35,505 bases of DNA from Eggerthellaceae bacterium. Lineage in GTDB: Bacteria; Actinomycetota; Coriobacteriia; Coriobacteriales; Eggerthellaceae. The notes beneath the pieces were generated by a model, which did not search any database, was not told the origin of the DNA, and worked only from the letters and a program-made list of their open reading frames with translations. Position 1 is the stretch's first letter. Each line of letters opens with the position of its first letter. The stretch is from positions 1 through 35,505 of the forward strand of contig CAAEDC010000207.1 in assembly GCA_900754495.1 (NCBI GenBank), in the 5' to 3' direction. The position numbers were made by a program, and so were the translations under genes. Positions 31,944 through 35,505 of this stretch are shown here, in pieces.

Positions 31944-32677
31944 CACACGCTCCATTCCAGCAAACGGCTCAAAAACCGCCGCAGCTCCGGCGTTTGCGGA
32001 TCGCCGAACACCCGCGCGCTCTCGCCATGCTCGAGCAGCTTGCCGCCGCAGAGAAACGCCACCTTGTCGCAGGCATGGCGCGCGAAGCCCATCTCGTGCG
32101 TCACCACGACGAAATGCGTCCCCTCGTCCTTGAGGTCGCGCAAAAGGTCGAGCACGTCGGTCGTGTACTCGGGATCGAGCGCGCTCGTCGGCTCGTCGAG
32201 CAGCAGCATCCTCGGGCGCGCCGCCACCGCGCGCGCGATCGCAACGCGCTGGCGCTGGCCGCCCGAAAGCTGCGCCGGACGCTTGCCGCCCTCACCCGCC
32301 AGCCCGAATCGCGCCAGCAGCGCCTCTGCGCGCTCGTCCGCCTCGGCATCCGGCACGCCGTGCACCACGCGCAGCGGCAGCGCGATGTTATCGTGCGCGC
32401 TCAGGTGATGAAAAAGCCCGCCGTCCTGGAACACGAACCCCAGCGTCGCCCGGTAACGGGCAAGCGCCGCCTCGTCCCGCGGGATCGCCGCGCCATCGAC
32501 ACGCACCTCGCCCGCCGTCGCCGGCAGAAGCCCGCCTAAGATGCGCAGCAGCGTCGATTTGCCGCCTCCCGACGGCCCGATGATCGCCAACGTCGAGACG
32601 TCGTCATCGAAGTCGATGTCATCGAGCACCGTCTTGCCATCGAACGCACGCGAAAGCCCCTTCATCTCAATGCGCAT
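31943..32677 (-). CDS. Amino acid ABC transporter ATPase (second importer)
   Basis: 244 residues. Walker A GPSGGGKST near 34-42, signature LSGGQRQR, Walker B MLLLDEPTSALD and switch VTHE are all intact. It should energise the permease at 32726-33505. The start at 32677 (MRIEMKG) follows GGGGCGG; a frame from 32722 lacks a ribosome site. Its stop overlaps the start of the ATP-grasp gene by one base. The second-half region is shorter than in GlnQ of the first importer. Confidence 0.88.
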   Translation of the reverse strand: MRIEMKGLSRAFDGKTVLDDIDFDDDVSTLAIIGPSGGGKSTLLRILGGLLPATAGEVRVDGAAIPRDEAALARYRATLGFVFQDGGLFHHLSAHDNIALPLRVVHGVPDAEADERAEALLARFGLAGEGGKRPAQLSGGQRQRVAIARAVAARPRMLLLDEPTSALDPEYTTDVLDLLRDLKDEGTHFVVVTHEMGFARHACDKVAFLCGGKLLEHGESARVFGDPQTPELRRFLSRLLEWSV

Positions 32678-32725
32678 GATCCGCCCCTTTCGCCGCCGCG
32701 CATCCGCGCCCTCGCGCCGCATTCC

Positions 32726-33505
32726 CTAGTGCTCATAGTCGAGCCTCTTCTCAAAATGCTTGCTCACGAACATGATGGGCAGCGTCAGGCACAGGTACAC
32801 CGCCGCCAGGAACAGGTACCCGCCGAACAGGTTGAAGTTGGTCGCCGTGATCTCGCGCATGGTCTGCGTGAGCTCGATGACCGCGATCACCGACAGCAGA
32901 GACGAGTCCTTCACGATACTCGCGAACTGCCCCGTGAGCGCCGGAAGCGTGCGCGACACCAGCTGCGGCACGATGATGTGCCGCACGGTCTGCGCCCGCG
33001 TGAATCCGCATGCGCGCGCCGCCTCGAGCTGGCCGGCGTCGATGGACGAAAGGCTCCCGCGGATGATCTCGGCGATATAGGCGCCCGAGAACACCGACAG
33101 GATCAGCACGCCGGCCACCACGCGGTTCTCGACGCCCCACGCCGTCCCCACGATGTAATAGAACAGGTAGATCTGGGCAAGCAGCGGCGTGCCGCGGATG
33201 ATCTTGACGTAGATGTCGCACAGGTAGCGCACCGCCAGGATGCGGCTGCCCTGCCCCACCGCCACCGGGATGCCGATGACCAGGCTCGCCACCAAGCTCG
33301 CCGCCGACAGCCCCACCGTCAGCACGAAGCCGTCCCAGATGCGCTGGCGGTACTGCCATACGAAATCGAAGTCAAGCGCGATGCCCGCCATCCCGAGCGA
33401 CACCCAGAACAGCGCGACCACGACAACGACCACGATCAGGTAGTTCAGCACCGCCTTGGCGGGCGGTGCCAGACGCTTGGGGGATACGACGAAGGGGTTG
33501 GTCAT
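32726..33505 (-). CDS. Amino acid ABC transporter permease (second importer)
   Basis: 259 residues. After a short cytoplasmic N-terminus there is a long hydrophobic segment LNYLIVVVVVVALFWVSLGM, then the HisM-type core with VKIIRGTPLLAQIYLFYYI and the EAA loop QLEAARACGFTRAQTVRHIIVPQ. The start ATG (33505) shares one base with the stop of the binding-protein gene (TAATG), implying translational coupling. The substrate cannot be read from the sequence. Confidence 0.9.
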   Translation of the reverse strand: MTNPFVVSPKRLAPPAKAVLNYLIVVVVVVALFWVSLGMAGIALDFDFVWQYRQRIWDGFVLTVGLSAASLVASLVIGIPVAVGQGSRILAVRYLCDIYVKIIRGTPLLAQIYLFYYIVGTAWGVENRVVAGVLILSVFSGAYIAEIIRGSLSSIDAGQLEAARACGFTRAQTVRHIIVPQLVSRTLPALTGQFASIVKDSSLLSVIAVIELTQTMREITATNFNLFGGYLFLAAVYLCLTLPIMFVSKHFEKRLDYEH

Positions 33506-34440
33506 TATGCGGCGTCCTCGGCAGAAGCGGAACCGTCGTCGGCGGCGCCGTCAGCCGCACCCGCATCATCGAAGTCGAAGAACCAACGGAAGCCCAGCTC
33601 GTCGAATGCGGCCTTCTCGTCGGCCAGGAACTCCTGGGTCAGCTCCTCGAACGTGCCATCCTGCTTGCACTGCGCGATGAACTCGTTGAACCGCGCGCGC
33701 AGCTCGTCGTTGCCATCGGCCACCGCGACGCCCCAGTACTCGGGATCCTGGAACGGGATGAACACCGCCTCGGTCGTGTCGGGATTGGCCTGGTTGTTGC
33801 GATAGATGGTCAGCTGGTCGTACAGGAACCCGTCGGCACGGCCCTGCACCACCTCGGTCACGCACGCACTCTCGTCGGCGAGGCGCACGATCTGCGCATT
33901 GGTCAGATTCTTCGTCGCATACACGTCTCCGGTGGAACCGGTCTTGACCGCCACGGTCTTGCCGGGCTGGTTCAGATCATCGATGCTGCCGATGCCCGAC
34001 TGCGCGTTGGCCAAGATGGCCAGCTGCGCCACCGCGTACGGATCGGTGAAGTCGACTTCTGCCTCGCGCTCGTCGGTGATGGTGATCGAGCTCATGACGG
34101 CGTCGGCCTTGTCGGTCTGCAGCGCAGGAATGAGCCCATCGAACGCCGTGTTCTCGATGATCAGATCGTAGCCGTACGCATCGGCGAACTTCTGCATGAA
34201 CGCAGGCGAGATGCCGTACGCGTCGCCCGCCTCGTCGCGTGTCTCGAACGGCGGGTAGGCCAGCTCCATCGCCACGGTCAGCGTCTTGCCGCCGGATTCG
34301 CCGCCGGACGCCGCGTCGCCGTTGCCCGCATTGCCGCCCGAGCAGCCCGCCAGCCCCGCCGCCAGCAGCATCGCCGCCGCTGCGCTCGCAACGACGAACA
34401 CCACCTTCTTCAGCGGAAACGCTTTCGCTTCAGTTTTCAT
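33505..34440 (-). CDS. Amino acid ABC transporter substrate-binding lipoprotein (second importer)
   Basis: 311 residues with a signal segment and lipobox LAGC (Cys33), followed by a Gly/Asn/Ser linker. The mature part is a family-3 binding domain (MELAYPPFETRDEAGDAYGISPAFM, MSSITITDEREAEVDFTDPY, AVKTGSTGDVYA). It ends in an odd acidic Ala/Asp/Ser tail of about 20 residues that most relatives lack. The ATG at 34440 follows GGAGAGGGCGAGG, lies inside the end of the MarR gene (11-nt overlap), and its stop overlaps the permease start. Confidence 0.9.
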   Translation of the reverse strand: MKTEAKAFPLKKVVFVVASAAAAMLLAAGLAGCSGGNAGNGDAASGGESGGKTLTVAMELAYPPFETRDEAGDAYGISPAFMQKFADAYGYDLIIENTAFDGLIPALQTDKADAVMSSITITDEREAEVDFTDPYAVAQLAILANAQSGIGSIDDLNQPGKTVAVKTGSTGDVYATKNLTNAQIVRLADESACVTEVVQGRADGFLYDQLTIYRNNQANPDTTEAVFIPFQDPEYWGVAVADGNDELRARFNEFIAQCKQDGTFEELTQEFLADEKAAFDELGFRWFFDFDDAGAADGAADDGSASAEDAA

Positions 34441-34903
34441 CCTCGCCCTCTCCTTCGCTCTCGCATTCTTCTTCGATCGCTTTGCGCAGATTGCCGCGCA
34501 CCTTCTCCAGAACGCGCATCATCGTCGCCAGATCCCTCTCGTCGACGCCATCATGCCAGAGCGATTCGAGCCTCGCGGATATCCCCTCGAAATCATCCCT
34601 GAGCGTCCTGCCCCGCTCCGTCAGCGACACCACCGTGGACCGACGATCCTGAAGGCTCTTCCCCGTCCGGGCAAGCCCCATCGTCACCAGCTTCTTCACC
34701 AGGGCGGTGACCGTCGACGGATCGCGCGAGATGCGCTGCGACAGCTCGGACATGCTCATTTGATCGCATGCGAACAACTGCACCAGGATATCGCCGTGCG
34801 AAGGCGCCAACCCGCGCAGGCCGCTGCGCTCGACCTGCAGCATAAGATATTGATTCGAAAGCGCCAGCGTACGCGAAAGAGCCTGTGCATACCCTTCGCT
34901 CAA
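34430..34903 (-). CDS. MarR family transcriptional regulator
   Basis: 157 residues with a winged helix-turn-helix: LAPSHGDILVQLF, then the recognition region MSELSQRISRDPSTVTALVKKLVTMGLA and the wing DRRSTVVSLTERG. A Glu-rich tail ends the protein. The start codon is TTG (34901-34903) with a perfect AAAGGAGGT site 5 nt upstream. It is the first gene of a six-gene operon (importer, ATP-grasp ligase, flavin/ferredoxin protein) and overlaps the next gene by 11 nt. Two palindromes at its promoter suggest self-repression. Confidence 0.9.
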   Translation of the reverse strand: MSEGYAQALSRTLALSNQYLMLQVERSGLRGLAPSHGDILVQLFACDQMSMSELSQRISRDPSTVTALVKKLVTMGLARTGKSLQDRRSTVVSLTERGRTLRDDFEGISARLESLWHDGVDERDLATMMRVLEKVRGNLRKAIEEECESEGEGEDEN

Positions 34904-34925
34904 GCGGACCTCCTTTCGTCATTAT

Positions 34926-34942
34926 CATCAAATACTTTGATG
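34926..34942 (-). promoter_or_regulatory. MarR operator 1 (downstream of -10)
   Basis: Perfect inverted repeat CATCAAA-TAC-TTTGATG, directly after the -10 of the marR promoter. It shares the half-site TTTGAT with operator 2. Confidence 0.7.
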
Positions 34943-34949
34943 TCGAAGT

Positions 34950-34978
34950 ATTTTATTTTGATATCAAACTTTAGTCAA
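34950..34978 (-). promoter_or_regulatory. Promoter of the MarR operon
   Basis: Minus strand TTGACT (34973-34978), 17 nt, TAAAAT (34950-34955). The spacer contains operator 2. Confidence 0.75.
34957..34968 (-). promoter_or_regulatory. MarR operator 2 (in the promoter spacer)
   Basis: Perfect palindrome TTTGATATCAAA between -35 and -10. Confidence 0.7.
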
Positions 34979-34987
34979 GGTTAAAGG

Positions 34988-35020
34988 GAAGCCGGACGCG
35001 AACGAAACGCATCCGGCTTC
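34988..35020 (-). terminator. Terminator after the O-acetylhomoserine sulfhydrylase gene
   Basis: GAAGCCGGACGC (34988-34999) pairs with GCATCCGGCTTC (35009-35020) with one mismatch; on the minus strand CCTTTAACCTT follows. It separates the upstream gene from the marR promoter. Confidence 0.6.
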
Positions 35021-35126
35021 GCAAAAGCCTTCTCTATCCGGGGAAAAGCCCTATCCCCTTCCCTCGACCGCCACCCGTCGGATCGCAGTCAAGCTGAGCG
35101 GAAGGATCCGCCCTTCTTCTCGTCCC

Positions 35127-35505
35127 CTAGATCGCGGCAAGCGCCTGGTCGATGTCGGCGATGAGGTCGTCGGTGCCCTCGATGCCGCAGGACAGGCGCA
35201 CCAGATCGGGCGTGATGCCCGCGGCCACCAGCTCCTCGTCGTTCATCTGGCGGTGCGTGGCGTTCGCGGGATGCAGCACGCAGGTGCGCGCGTCGGCCAC
35301 ATGCGTGGCGATGGCGGCCATCTTCAGGTTCTTCATGAACACCTCGGCCGCCGCGCGCCCGCCCACGGGCGCGAAGCTTACCACGCCGCAGCTGCCGTTC
35401 GGCAGGTATTTCTGCGCCAGCTCGTACTCCGAGTCGCCCGGAAGCGAGGGATGGCGCACCCACGCGACCTTGGGATGGTTGGCCAGGTGCTCCGCAAGCG
35501 CCAGG
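35127..35505 (-). CDS. O-acetylhomoserine sulfhydrylase/aminocarboxypropyltransferase, C-terminal part
   Basis: Only the last 125 or so residues lie in the window; the gene continues beyond 35505. The sequence LPNGSCGVVSFAPVGGR, MAAIATHVADARTCVLHPANATHRQMNDEEL and the ending LVRLSCGIEGTDDLIADIDQAL match the C-terminal domain of the Cys/Met metabolism PLP enzymes of the MetY type. These make homocysteine from O-acetylhomoserine and sulfide. The PLP lysine lies outside the window. A MetB/MetC relative cannot be fully excluded, but the THRQM motif and ending favour MetY. Confidence 0.82.
   Translation of the reverse strand, partial: LALAEHLANHPKVAWVRHPSLPGDSEYELAQKYLPNGSCGVVSFAPVGGRAAAEVFMKNLKMAAIATHVADARTCVLHPANATHRQMNDEELVAAGITPDLVRLSCGIEGTDDLIADIDQALAAI

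Overview
The window is GC-rich (about 65 %) and compact. It looks like chromosome from an anaerobic Actinomycetota of class Coriobacteriia, probably Eggerthellaceae. The grounds are the type III glutamine synthetase, a rubredoxin-type rubrerythrin, a CIRCE-controlled Hsp20, a selenocysteine-type radical SAM protein, and palindromic intergenic repeats of kinds I recall from that group. Genus and species cannot be fixed from sequence alone. I see no transposase, integrase, phage gene, tRNA, rRNA or CRISPR array, so this is mostly core chromosome with much structured intergenic DNA.

Layout: (1) 1-6534, minus strand: IMP dehydrogenase guaB, a polar amino acid ABC importer (binding protein, permease, ATPase) and an M18 aminopeptidase. 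(2) 6650-15245, mostly plus: rlmA-like rRNA methyltransferase, a 1084-residue MacB/FtsX-like ABC protein with a giant extracytoplasmic domain, rubrerythrin, Hsp20, and a sirtuin plus Nudix pair; a phosphoesterase lies on minus. (3) 15349-19243, minus: nicotinamidase-like hydrolase, then the isoleucine-related set ilvE, cimA and a TrpR-like regulator. (4) 19244-20210: a 41-bp tandem repeat and a 54-residue plus-strand gene with a clear promoter and terminator. (5) 20392-25659, minus: type III glutamine synthetase with a promoter-hairpin leader, a radical SAM/AhpD-like pair (ArsS type), and rplM-rpsI. (6) 25729-30267, minus: transglutaminase, an ATP-grasp/alpha-E fusion and serA. (7) 30327-34978, minus: a six-gene operon of MarR regulator, ABC importer, ATP-grasp ligase and flavin/ferredoxin protein, with two palindromic operators. 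(8) 35127-35505: C-terminal end of an O-acetylhomoserine sulfhydrylase.

Two observations stand out. First, the radical SAM gene at 22853-23857 reads through an in-frame TGA. This restores the family C-terminus as GSS-Sec-GG, and a hairpin with a GGUCU apical loop starts 17 nt after the TGA, as in bacterial SECIS elements. Second, three 170-190 nt copies of one structured element follow the stop codons of guaB, ilvE and rpsI. Each has a 12-bp stem with an invariant loop 0-6 nt after the stop, then a long hairpin; compensatory changes between copies support an RNA structure. I do not recognise this element.

The genes suggest an amino-acid-fermenting anaerobe. It has two amino acid importers, an aminopeptidase, isoleucine synthesis through citramalate, nitrogen assimilation through GlnN, NAD turnover (sirtuin, Nudix, nicotinamidase) and oxidative/heat stress genes under recognisable control sites.
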